From the NCBI GenBank assembly GCA_900544475.1, contig UQVU01000009.1, positions 1-28,461 on the forward strand: 28,461 nucleotides of DNA, read 5' to 3'. The notes under the pieces are model-generated. The model ran no database searches, was not told the DNA's origin, and saw only the letters and a list, made by a program, of their open reading frames with translations. How positions within the stretch are numbered: the stretch's first letter is position 1; the number at the start of each line of letters is the position of its first letter. The stretch is from an uncultured Butyricicoccus sp. (GTDB lineage Bacteria > Bacillota > Clostridia > Oscillospirales > Butyricicoccaceae). Of this stretch, positions 22,032-28,461 are shown one piece after another. The position numbers and the translations under genes were made by a program.

Positions 22032-24848
22032 ATGGCAAACTTCTTTACCAAGATCTTCGGCACGCACTCCTCGCATGAGCTGAAGAAGATCTACCCCATT
22101 GCGGATAAGGTTGAGGCGCTTGAGGAGCAGTTCAAGAAGCTGAGCGACGACGAACTGCGCGCAAAGACCGATGAATTCAAGAAACGTTATCAGGACGGCG
22201 AGACGCTCGACCAGCTGCTCCCCGAGGCATTCGCGACCTGCCGCGAGGCTTCGTGGCGCGTGCTCGGCATGCGTCATTACCGCGTCCAGATCATCGGCGG
22301 TATCGTCCTGCATCAGGGCCGTATCGCGGAGATGAAGACCGGCGAGGGCAAGACCCTTATGGCGACCCTGCCGGCTTATCTGAATGCGCTGACCGGCAAG
22401 GGCGTTCACATCGTCACGGTCAACGACTACCTCGCCAAGCGCGACAGCGAGTGGATGGGCAAGGTATACCGCTTCCTCGGACTGAATGTCGGTCTGGTCA
22501 TCCATGAGGTGCCGCCGCAGGCCCGCAAGGCAATGTACGCCGCAGACATCACCTACGGCACGAACAACGAGTTCGGCTTCGATTATCTGCGCGACAACAT
22601 GGCAATCTACAAGCAGGCGATGGTCCAGCGCGGCCATGCTTTCGCTATCGTCGATGAGGTGGACTCCATCCTGATCGATGAGGCGCGTACCCCGCTTATC
22701 ATTTCCGGTCAGGGCGAGAAGTCCTCGCAGATGTACGAAATCGCGGACCGCTTTGCCGCCGGCCTCAAGTGCCTGCGCGTCAAGGAAGTGGACGCCAAGG
22801 AGGAGCAGGACGACATCGACGCGGATTACATCGTCGATGAAAAGGCAAAGACCGCGACCCTCACCCCGCATGGTCAGAAGCGCGCCGAGGCGTACTTCAA
22901 GGTCGAGAACCTGTCCGACCCGGAGAACACCACTCTCCAGCACCATATCAATCAGGCCATCAAGGCACGCGGCGTCATGCAGCGCGACGTAGATTACGTC
23001 GTCCGCGACGGTCAGATCATCATTGTCGATGAGTTCACCGGCCGTCTGATGTTTGGCCGCCGCTATAACGAGGGTCTGCATCAGGCCATCGAGGCGAAGG
23101 AGGGCGTAAAGGTTCAGCACGAGAGCAAGACCCTCGCGACCATCACCTTCCAGAACTACTTCCGCCTGTACGGCAAGCTGTCCGGCATGACCGGTACCGC
23201 GCTGACCGAGGAGGAGGAGTTCCGCCACACCTATCAGCTCGACGTTATCGAGATCCCGACCAACAAGCCGGTTATCCGTAAGGACAACTCGGACGCGGTA
23301 TACAAGAACGAGCGCGGCAAGATCAACGCCATCATCGCCCGCATCGAGGAGTGCCACGCCAAGGGTCAGCCGATCCTTGTCGGTACGATTTCGATTGAAA
23401 AGTCCGAGGAGCTGTCCAAGATCCTCAAGGCAAAGGGCATCAAGCATACTGTCCTGAACGCAAAGCATCATGAGCGCGAGGCGGACATCGTAGCGCAGGC
23501 CGGCAAGTCCGGCGCGGTCACCATCGCCACCAACATGGCAGGCCGTGGTACCGACATCATGCTCGGCGGAAACGCCGAGACCATGGCGCTCGATGAGCTT
23601 AAGCGCGGCATGACCCGCCTGGCCGCAAGCAAGGTCGAGGCAGGCGAGCTGGACGAGCGCACGGCGCAGATGTTCGTAGACAAGATGGTTTACGAGGCAA
23701 ACGGCCATGCGGAAACCGACAACCCGGGCATTCTTGCCGTCCGCAAGAAGTTCGATGAGCTGTACAGCCAGTTCAAGAAGCTGACCGACGCGGACGCGGA
23801 AAAGGTTCGTGCGGCAGGCGGTCTGTATATCCTCGGCACCGAGCGCCACGAGTCCCGCCGTATCGACAACCAGCTGCGCGGCCGTGCCGGCCGTCAGGGC
23901 GACCCCGGCGAGTCCAGCTTCTATATCTCGCTTGAGGACGACCTCATGCGTCTGTTCGGCTCGGAGCGCATTCAGAATATGATGGATACGCTCGGCATCG
24001 ACGAAAACGAGCCGATCGACCAGAAAATTCTGTCCGGCGCCATCGAAAGCGCACAGAAGAAGATCGAGTCCCGCAACTTTGCAGCTCGTAAGCACGTGCT
24101 CGAATATGACGATGTGCTCAACACGCAGCGCAAGATCATCTACGCGCAGCGTCTTCAGGTTCTCGAGGGCAAGGACGTCAAGGACAGCATCGTAAAGATG
24201 ATCGACGACACTATCGCGCACGCAGTACACGCGGCGGTCGGCGAAAATCACCTGATTTCGACCGAAATGGTCGAGCAGGCGCGCCGTCCGTTCATCGGCG
24301 TATTCCTGCGTCCGGAGGACTGCGTATTTACGCCTGAGGAGTGCGACGACCTGACCGCTGAGCAGCTGACGAATGAGCTGGCTGACCAGGCGCACAAGGT
24401 CTACGACGCCAAGGAGCAGGCGCTCACCGCGCCCATCATGCGCGAACTTGAGCGCGTCGTTCTGCTCAAGAACGTAGACAGCAAGTGGATGGACCACATC
24501 GACGCAATGACCGAGCTGCGAAACGGCATCGGCCTGCGTGCCTACGGCCAGCATGACCCGGTCGTTGAGTACAAGCGCGAGGGCTTCGATATGTTTGACG
24601 CCATGATCGACTCTATCCGCGAGGATACCGTCCGCATGATTTTCCTTGCGCAGGTACGCACCCGTGAGGAACCCAAGCGCGAGCAGGTCGCAAAGGAGAC
24701 CGGCGCGGCAGGCGCGTCCGACGGCTCGGTTATCCCGACCCCGAAGCGTGTCGGCAAGAAGCCCGGCCCGAACGACCCGTGTCCGTGCGGCAGCGGTAAA
24801 AAGTACAAGAAGTGCTGCTACCTCAAGCCGGACGACCCGTATAAGTAA
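22032..24848 (+). CDS. secA: SecA preprotein translocase ATPase
   Basis: This 938-residue protein is the motor that drives preproteins through SecYEG. The DEAD-motor Walker [10 protein letters not shown] is at 101-109, Walker B follows in [13 protein letters not shown] near residue 210, then the preprotein cross-linking domain, NBD2 with [14 protein letters not shown] near 505, and the helical scaffold/wing region. The C-terminal zinc-binding SEC-C tail has Cys917, Cys919, Cys928 and Cys929 ([13 protein letters not shown]). Length is somewhat above the Bacillus enzyme, close to other clostridial forms. GAAAGGT lies upstream of the ATG. It is monocistronic, with its own promoter and terminator. 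Confidence 0.98.
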   Translation: MANFFTKIFGTHSSHELKKIYPIADKVEALEEQFKKLSDDELRAKTDEFKKRYQDGETLDQLLPEAFATCREASWRVLGMRHYRVQIIGGIVLHQGRIAEMKTGEGKTLMATLPAYLNALTGKGVHIVTVNDYLAKRDSEWMGKVYRFLGLNVGLVIHEVPPQARKAMYAADITYGTNNEFGFDYLRDNMAIYKQAMVQRGHAFAIVDEVDSILIDEARTPLIISGQGEKSSQMYEIADRFAAGLKCLRVKEVDAKEEQDDIDADYIVDEKAKTATLTPHGQKRAEAYFKVENLSDPENTTLQHHINQAIKARGVMQRDVDYVVRDGQIIIVDEFTGRLMFGRRYNEGLHQAIEAKEGVKVQHESKTLATITFQNYFRLYGKLSGMTGTALTEEEEFRHTYQLDVIEIPTNKPVIRKDNSDAVYKNERGKINAIIARIEECHAKGQPILVGTISIEKSEELSKILKAKGIKHTVLNAKHHEREADIVAQAGKSGAVTIATNMAGRGTDIMLGGNAETMALDELKRGMTRLAASKVEAGELDERTAQMFVDKMVYEANGHAETDNPGILAVRKKFDELYSQFKKLTDADAEKVRAAGGLYILGTERHESRRIDNQLRGRAGRQGDPGESSFYISLEDDLMRLFGSERIQNMMDTLGIDENEPIDQKILSGAIESAQKKIESRNFAARKHVLEYDDVLNTQRKIIYAQRLQVLEGKDVKDSIVKMIDDTIAHAVHAAVGENHLISTEMVEQARRPFIGVFLRPEDCVFTPEECDDLTAEQLTNELADQAHKVYDAKEQALTAPIMRELERVVLLKNVDSKWMDHIDAMTELRNGIGLRAYGQHDPVVEYKREGFDMFDAMIDSIREDTVRMIFLAQVRTREEPKREQVAKETGAAGASDGSVIPTPKRVGKKPGPNDPCPCGSGKKYKKCCYLKPDDPYK

Positions 24849-24857
24849 GTAAAAAGT

Positions 24858-24890
24858 AACGCCGCACAGCGAAAACCTGTGCGGCGTTTT
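24858..24890 (+). terminator. Intrinsic terminator of secA
   Basis: The perfect 12-bp stem AACGCCGCACAG/CTGTGCGGCGTT (24858-24869 with 24877-24888) is followed by a short T-run and lies nine bases after the secA stop. Confidence 0.9.
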
Positions 24891-24934
24891 CTTGTGTCCG
24901 GACGAAAGGTTATCCCGAAAGTTTTACACAAAGC

Positions 24935-24943
24935 TGTGGATAA
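24935..24943 (-). promoter_or_regulatory. DnaA box (single perfect match)
   Basis: TGTGGATAA is the reverse complement of the consensus DnaA box TTATCCACA. Weaker look-alikes, TTATCCCGA (24910-24918) and TTTTACACA (24922-24930), lie just upstream. A single 9-mer may be chance. Confidence 0.4.
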
Positions 24944-25166
24944 AAATGTTTTTTCCGAAGGAGAGGGGGATGCTGCCGAAGGGCAGCCGGCTTCTTGCAA
25001 AAGGGGGTACAAGACACCTGCGGTTTCTTATACCCCCTCTTGCGACACCCCCTAATCTTCCGCCGGCCGCGGCTCCCTGCGGTCGCGCGGCTAAAAGCGG
25101 GGCCGCAATTAAAACCGCGTTATCTTCCACGGCTCTTCGCCGCCGATTTGGGATGGCTTCGCCCGT

Positions 25167-25192
25167 GATTTGCCGCGCATGACAGTGCGCGG
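25167..25192 (+). repeat. Inverted 25-bp repeat, left copy
   Basis: This copy starts GATTTGCCGCGCATGACAG and contains the hairpin CCGCGCA/TGCGCGG. It recurs in inverted orientation at 25408-25432 with two differences. Confidence 0.7.
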
Positions 25193-25248
25193 CCGGGTGG
25201 CACAGGTGAGATAATTTTCAGGCAAGGAAAATTGGGATTGCGCTTTCC

Positions 25249-25276
25249 TGTAGGGCGGGGTGCCCTCGCCCCGCCG
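25249..25276. repeat. 28-bp REP-like palindrome, copy 3
   Basis: TGTAGGGCGGGGTG followed by CCCTCGCCCCGCCG matches the elements at 8483-8510 and, inverted, 18653-18680. Confidence 0.8.
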
Positions 25277-25344
25277 TTTTGAACGGTCGGCACCCGAAAA
25301 CCGTTTTTTCGGAAATATTTGCGTTACGATTTACACGGTCGGGA

Positions 25345-25357
25345 GCAGTCCAGATAA
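25345..25357 (-). repeat. Fragment of the 33-bp repeat
   Basis: GCAGTCCAGATAA is the exact reverse complement of the core TTATCTGGACTGC found in tandem at 8401-8487. It lies 70 bp from a copy of the 28-bp palindrome, the same pairing as at 8467-8510. Confidence 0.6.
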
Positions 25358-25407
25358 CCCGAGCATACCGTTCCCAATCCATCAACCTTTCCGACCTGAA
25401 CTCGCTG

Positions 25408-25432
25408 CCGCGCACTGTTATGCGCGGAAATC
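25408..25432 (-). repeat. Inverted 25-bp repeat, right copy
   Basis: Read on the minus strand it starts GATTTCCGCGCATAACAG, matching 25167-25192, and it keeps the CCGCGCA/TGCGCGG hairpin. Confidence 0.7.
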
Positions 25433-25540
25433 AAGCGCGAAGCCAACCCCAAACGGCGGCAAAAAGGCACCCGTCCTCCCAGGGTGGCACTCCCTGTCCC
25501 CGGGAATGGGGAAAATTTCGCGCTCTCCCTTGGAGGGAAA

Positions 25541-25567
25541 AAGAAAAGCACTCACTTTCGTGAGTGC
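25541..25567 (-). terminator. Intrinsic terminator of tRNA-Val
   Basis: The perfect 8-bp stem GCACTCAC/GTGAGTGC (25548-25555 with 25560-25567, loop of four) is followed on the minus strand by TTTTCTTTTT, eight bases after the tRNA 3' end. Confidence 0.9.
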
Positions 25568-25575
25568 CTGAACAG

Positions 25576-25652
25576 TGGTGGGGTTGGCGGGGCTCGAACC
25601 CACGACCTCTCGCGTGTGAGGCGAACGCTCTGACCAGCTGAGCTACAACCCC
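25576..25652 (-). tRNA. tRNA-Val(CAC), CCA encoded
   Basis: On the minus strand the acceptor GGGGTTG (25652-25646) pairs with CAACCCC (25586-25580), followed by A and an encoded CCA (25578-25576). The anticodon arm TTCGC-CTCACAC-GCGAG gives anticodon CAC, reading the valine codon GUG. The T-arm GTGGG-TTCGAGC-CCCGC is normal. Length is 77 nt with CCA. Confidence 0.95.
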
Positions 25653-25669
25653 GTTCGGTTTACTCTATT

Positions 25670-25698
25670 ATTATAGCAAAGCCGGGCGCGGATTGCAA
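25670..25698 (-). promoter_or_regulatory. Promoter of tRNA-Val
   Basis: On the minus strand TTGCAA (25698-25693), a 17-bp spacer and a perfect TATAAT (25675-25670) lie 17 bp upstream of the tRNA. Confidence 0.88.
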
Positions 25699-25749
25699 GT
25701 CCCGTCTGCAACGCCCGTTGCGTCCTACGCTATTCTATGATATAGTAAA

Positions 25750-25910
25750 GGCAACACCGCACAATGAAAGCGGCGGCGCTTTGCGGAAATTTCGTGCCCT
25801 GACTTTGTTGCGATCTCACGGTAATACGTCAAGTATTGCCGCAAAACCGCCCATCGTCAGTACGCAAAATTTACTCGTAAACCGCTCTTATCCAATGATG
25901 CGGTATTGCC
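25750..25910. mobile_element. MITE-like element, 161 bp
   Basis: The ends are GGCAACACCGCA on the left and, read inward from the right, GGCAATACCGCA: a 12-bp terminal inverted repeat with one mismatch. TAAA stands directly on both sides (25746-25749 and 25911-25914), as expected for a 4-bp target duplication. The interior continues as an imperfect palindrome (AAATTT and CTGAC blocks match on both arms; CGGTAATAC pairs with GTATTGCCG at the centre). There is no transposase. It lies between the tRNA-Val promoter and pyrC, ending 64 bp before the pyrC start. Confidence 0.8.
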
Positions 25911-25974
25911 TAAAATCAGAAAAATCCGGGCAGCCGGTTTCGGCGCTGCCGCAGGGAAAACGGAGGGCTTTCCT

Positions 25975-27240
25975 ATGTTACTTATCCAGAATGGCCGCGT
26001 GCTCGACCCGTGGACGGGGACGGACGCGCTGCGCGATGTGCTCATCGGTGACGACGGCGTGATTGCGGAAATCGCGGAGAAAATCGTATCTCCCGACGGC
26101 TGTCAGGTCTTTGACGCGGCGGGACTGACGGTTTCGCCCGGTTTCGTGGACGGTCATGTGCATTTCCGCGACCCCGGCCAGACGCAGAAGGAAGATGTGC
26201 TGACCGGCGCGGCGGCGGCGGCGGCAGGCGGCTACGCGACCGTCATCTGCATGGCGAACACCGTTCCGACCTGCGACACGCCGGAAATCATTCACTACGT
26301 CACGGATAAGGCGAAAAACTGCCCGGTTGAGGTTTTACAGGCCGGCGCGGTCACCAAGGGTCTGAAAGGCGAGGAAATGACCGATTTCGACGCGCTTCTC
26401 GCGGCCGGTGCGCCCTGCCTGACCGACGACGGCATCAACCTGACGAGCGCCGCGCTGTGCCGCCGGGCGATGGTCGAGGCGGCGAAACGGGACGTTATCC
26501 TCTCGTTCCACGAGGAAGAACCCTCGCTCGTGCCCTCTCCGGGCGTCAATTACGGCTCGGAGGCCGCGAAAAAGTTCGGCGTACAGGGCGCGATGGCGGC
26601 GGCGGAGACCTCGATGATCGCACGCGATATTGCGCTGTCGCTCGACACGGGCGCGCGTGTGCTGTTTCAGCACGTTTCGAGTGGGCAGTCCGCGGCGCTC
26701 ATCCGTGCGGGCAAGGCGCTCGGCGCGAAAATCTACGCCGAAGTCACCCCGCATCACCTCAGCCTGACCGAGAACGACGTACCGGCGCACGGCACTTATG
26801 CCCGCATGAATCCGCCGCTCCGCAAGGAAGCCGACCGTCAGGCGCTCATCGAGGCGCTCGCGGACGGCACGATTGACATGATTGCCACCGACCACGCGCC
26901 CCACACGGCGGAGGAGAAGGCACGCGATTTCGCTAAGGCTCCCTCGGGCATCACCGGTCTGGAAACCGCGTTCTCGGTCTGCAACACCTATCTGGTTCAG
27001 ACCGGCCGCCTGACGCCCATGCAGCTGCTCGAAAAGATGAGCCGCAACCCGGCGGAAATCTACGGTCTGACGGGCCGCGCCGTGCAGGCCGGCAACTACG
27101 CCCGTCTGGTCCTGCTTGACTGGGACAGCGAGAAGGTATACGAAAAGTATAAATCGAAAGGAATTAACACACCGTATACCGGCATGAAGCTGACCGGTGC
27201 GCCGCGCACCATCGTAACCGGCGATAAAGTGACTGAATAA
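25975..27240 (+). CDS. pyrC: Dihydroorotase (class I, PyrC type)
   Basis: This 421-residue amidohydrolase converts carbamoyl-aspartate to dihydroorotate in pyrimidine synthesis. Metal ligands are visible: His61 and His63 in DGHVHFRDPG, and Asp306 in TDHAPH (305-310). The ARMNPPLR substrate-binding segment and the C-terminal composite strand NTPYTGMKLTG also fit the long bacterial class I form. The ATG at 25975 has GGAGGG seven bases upstream; the frame runs back to a TTG inside the MITE-like element, which is rejected. No other pyr gene is in the window, so it is a single-gene unit, and its promoter is not clear. Confidence 0.96.
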   Translation: MLLIQNGRVLDPWTGTDALRDVLIGDDGVIAEIAEKIVSPDGCQVFDAAGLTVSPGFVDGHVHFRDPGQTQKEDVLTGAAAAAAGGYATVICMANTVPTCDTPEIIHYVTDKAKNCPVEVLQAGAVTKGLKGEEMTDFDALLAAGAPCLTDDGINLTSAALCRRAMVEAAKRDVILSFHEEEPSLVPSPGVNYGSEAAKKFGVQGAMAAAETSMIARDIALSLDTGARVLFQHVSSGQSAALIRAGKALGAKIYAEVTPHHLSLTENDVPAHGTYARMNPPLRKEADRQALIEALADGTIDMIATDHAPHTAEEKARDFAKAPSGITGLETAFSVCNTYLVQTGRLTPMQLLEKMSRNPAEIYGLTGRAVQAGNYARLVLLDWDSEKVYEKYKSKGINTPYTGMKLTGAPRTIVTGDKVTE

Positions 27241-27247
27241 CGCAGAA

Positions 27248-27291
27248 AAACGCTCCGTTTCCCGGGAAATATCGGGTGAAACGGAGCGTTT
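27248..27291. terminator. Bidirectional terminator between pyrC and metA
   Basis: The perfect 14-bp stem AAACGCTCCGTTTC/GAAACGGAGCGTTT (27248-27261 with 27278-27291) stands between the two converging genes, with A-rich and T-rich edges on both sides. Confidence 0.88.
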
Positions 27292-27295
27292 CCTG

Positions 27296-28210
27296 TTACA
27301 GTTTTTCCAGCTGGAACGGCGTCGTCTGGTAGACGTAGTAGTTGATCCAGTTCGTGTAGAACAGATGCGCGTGCGCCTTCCACGTGACCAGAATATCCAA
27401 CGAGGGGTCGTCGTCACGGAAGTAGTGGCGCGGAACATCCGGGTTCATGCCCTTGGCGAGGTCGCGCTCGTACTCCTTTTTCAGCGTGTCCGAGTCGTAT
27501 TCGCCGTGGCCGAGCACGAAAATCTGGCGGCCGTTCACCGCTTCTACGATGTAAACACCGGCCTCGTGCGACTCCGCGAGCAGGCGCAGCTCGGGATTGC
27601 GGCGGATGTCCTCGGCGCGTACCTCGGTATGGCGCGAGTGCGGTGCAGAGAAAATATCGTCAAAGCCGCGCATAAGCGGTTCGTGCGGGAAAAGCACGTG
27701 ATGCTTGAAAATGCCGCTCATCTTGTGCGGAAGCTCGTACTTCGGAATGCCGTAGTGGTAATAAAGGCCGGCCTGCGCACCCCAGCAGATGTGCAGGGTA
27801 GAGTGGACGTGCGTCTTGGTCCATTCCATGATTTCAACCAGCTCGTCCCAGTATTCGACCTCCTCGAACGGCATCAGCTCAACCGGTGCGCCTGTGATGA
27901 TAAAGCCGTCGTAACGCTGGTCGCGGATGTCGTCGAACGTCTTGTAGAACGTCAGCAGATGATCCTCGGGCGTGTTTTTCGAGTGGTAGGTCTTGGTCTG
28001 AATAAGATCGACCTCGATCTGAATGGGCGTGTTGGACAGACAGCGGAGAATCTGCGTTTCGGTCACGATTTTCAGCGGCATCAGATTGAGGATGGCGATG
28101 CGGAGCGGACGGATGCGCTGCGTCGTTGCGCGGTGCTCGGTCATAACGAAAATGTTTTCGCTTTCCAGAACCGCACGCGCGGGCAGACTGTCAGGTATTT
28201 TTATCGGCAA
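27296..28210 (-). CDS. metAA: Homoserine O-acetyltransferase (MetA family)
   Basis: This 304-residue enzyme activates homoserine for methionine synthesis. It is of the MetA class (glutamine-amidotransferase-like fold) with nucleophile Cys142 in HICWG, and His235 and Glu237 in LGHGEYD. Residue 111 is Glu (TGAPVE), the state associated with acetyl-CoA use; Gly at this position goes with succinyl-CoA. Numbering matches E. coli MetA exactly when the TTG at 28210 is used, giving the family opening [15 protein letters not shown] lies about ten bases upstream of that TTG. Upstream in-frame codons lie in the leader and promoter. It has its own promoter; no SAM riboswitch or T-box is recognised in the leader. 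Confidence 0.95.
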   Translation of the reverse strand: MPIKIPDSLPARAVLESENIFVMTEHRATTQRIRPLRIAILNLMPLKIVTETQILRCLSNTPIQIEVDLIQTKTYHSKNTPEDHLLTFYKTFDDIRDQRYDGFIITGAPVELMPFEEVEYWDELVEIMEWTKTHVHSTLHICWGAQAGLYYHYGIPKYELPHKMSGIFKHHVLFPHEPLMRGFDDIFSAPHSRHTEVRAEDIRRNPELRLLAESHEAGVYIVEAVNGRQIFVLGHGEYDSDTLKKEYERDLAKGMNPDVPRHYFRDDDPSLDILVTWKAHAHLFYTNWINYYVYQTTPFQLEKL

Positions 28211-28292
28211 AGAGAACAACCCCTTATATAGTGATGAATGCTCAGAACAAAGAAATCTGCGCCGTGTTTCGAAGCGCAGTGGTATTATATAC

Positions 28293-28321
28293 ATTATAAC
28301 AGCCATAGCAGAAAACAGCAA
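28293..28321 (-). promoter_or_regulatory. Promoter of metA
   Basis: On the minus strand TTGCTG (28321-28316), a 17-bp spacer and a perfect TATAAT (28298-28293). The roughly 75-base leader contains one CTGCGC/GCGCAG hairpin (28258-28280) but no T-run or known riboswitch core. Confidence 0.85.
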
Positions 28322-28356
28322 GGTCAAAGAAAATCGCAGAAAAATGAAAAAAATTG

Positions 28357-28386
28357 TTGACAGGAGGGGAGTCCCTGTGGTATTCT
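28357..28386 (+). promoter_or_regulatory. Strong promoter, probably P1 of a stable-RNA operon
   Basis: TTGACA (28357-28362), an 18-bp spacer and TATTCT (28381-28386), with an A-rich stretch just upstream (28328-28354) like an UP element. The following text, with a GTCGCCGAGAGGCG stem and A-rich spacer, resembles the leader of rRNA operons. Confidence 0.7.
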
Positions 28387-28452
28387 ATTAAAGCTGTCGC
28401 CGAGAGGCGCGGCGGTCGAACTGAAAAGATTTGAAAAGAATGAAAAAAGTTC

Positions 28453-28458
28453 TTGACA
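28453..28458 (+). promoter_or_regulatory. Second -35 box at the window end (possible P2)
   Basis: TTGACA preceded by AAAAAAGTTC, about 95 bp after the first TTGACA. The -10 would lie beyond the window. Tandem promoters of this kind are typical of rRNA operons; the downstream gene is not visible. Confidence 0.5.
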
Positions 28459-28461
28459 AAT

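Larger units (their letters stand above)
24891..25540. other. Noncoding, palindrome-rich block
   Basis: About 650 bp with no supportable gene. It holds a DnaA-box-like 9-mer, hairpins such as GCTGCC/GGCAGC (24972-24977 with 24982-24987) and GGGGGTA/TACCCCC (25003-25009 with 25031-25037), one 28-bp palindrome, one fragment of the 33-bp repeat and a pair of inverted 25-bp repeats. Short open frames in it show shifted compositions and no family resemblance. It appears to be a collecting site for small repeat elements. Confidence 0.7.

Noticed and set aside
25260..25571. Two overlapping plus-strand frames of about 100 codons before tRNA-Val
   Set aside because: No family resemblance, made from palindromes and the 33-bp repeat fragment, and they run into the tRNA terminator.

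Overview
The window looks like chromosomal DNA of a GC-rich, low-mobility Firmicute, most likely an anaerobic gut-type clostridium of the Oscillospirales kind. The reasons are the gene families (RNase Y, PgeF/YlmD, a DUF1385 protein, RecX, DUF4349 lipoprotein, TTG and GTG starts with strong Shine-Dalgarno sites), Firmicute-type parS sites and a Cheo/LexA-type SOS box, combined with a high GC content. Genus assignment is inference; no rRNA gene is inside the window.

Layout. 1-394: a truncated structured repeat, three parS sites and the parA promoter. 395-4361 (+): parA, parB, a membrane coiled-coil protein, an unusual archaeal-like serS and a FlK-like thioesterase, closed by a terminator. 4454-5766 (-): an SGNH hydrolase, then (beyond the second repeat copy) a tRNA-Leu/four-helix-bundle gene unit. 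6019-14560 (+): a long same-strand cluster of a lipoprotein with Asp-rich calcium-loop-like motifs, response regulator, histidine kinase, DUF1385 membrane protein, PgeF, a solute-binding lipoprotein without permease genes, and an EamA transporter. The response regulator and kinase are split by about 480 bp of hairpins and tandem repeats. 14642-15004 (+): a small membrane-anchored HTH protein. 15049-18472 (-): recA-recX under an SOS-type promoter, then two half-size TauE/SafE proteins and a DUF4349 lipoprotein. 18707-19588 (-): prmC. 20124-24848 (+): rny and secA with the third, inverted repeat copy between them. 24891-25547: noncoding, palindrome-rich. 25576-25652 (-): tRNA-Val. 25750-25910: a MITE-like element. 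25975-27240 (+): pyrC. 27296-28210 (-): metA (acetyl type). The last 100 bp hold two strong promoter motifs that look like the start of an rRNA or other stable-RNA operon.

How it works together: most genes are housekeeping (chromosome segregation, translation, recombination/SOS, RNA decay, secretion, pyrimidine and methionine synthesis). The one cluster that looks like a dedicated system is 6019-14560, an envelope-sensing set of two lipoproteins, a two-component system and membrane proteins; its ligand cannot be read from sequence.

The least ordinary content is noncoding. It comprises a roughly 210-bp dispersed element in three intergenic copies whose hairpin stems change in a compensatory way, a run of nine perfect hairpins between two signalling genes, 33-bp repeats joined to a dispersed 28-bp palindrome, and a 161-bp element with terminal inverted repeats and a 4-bp target duplication.
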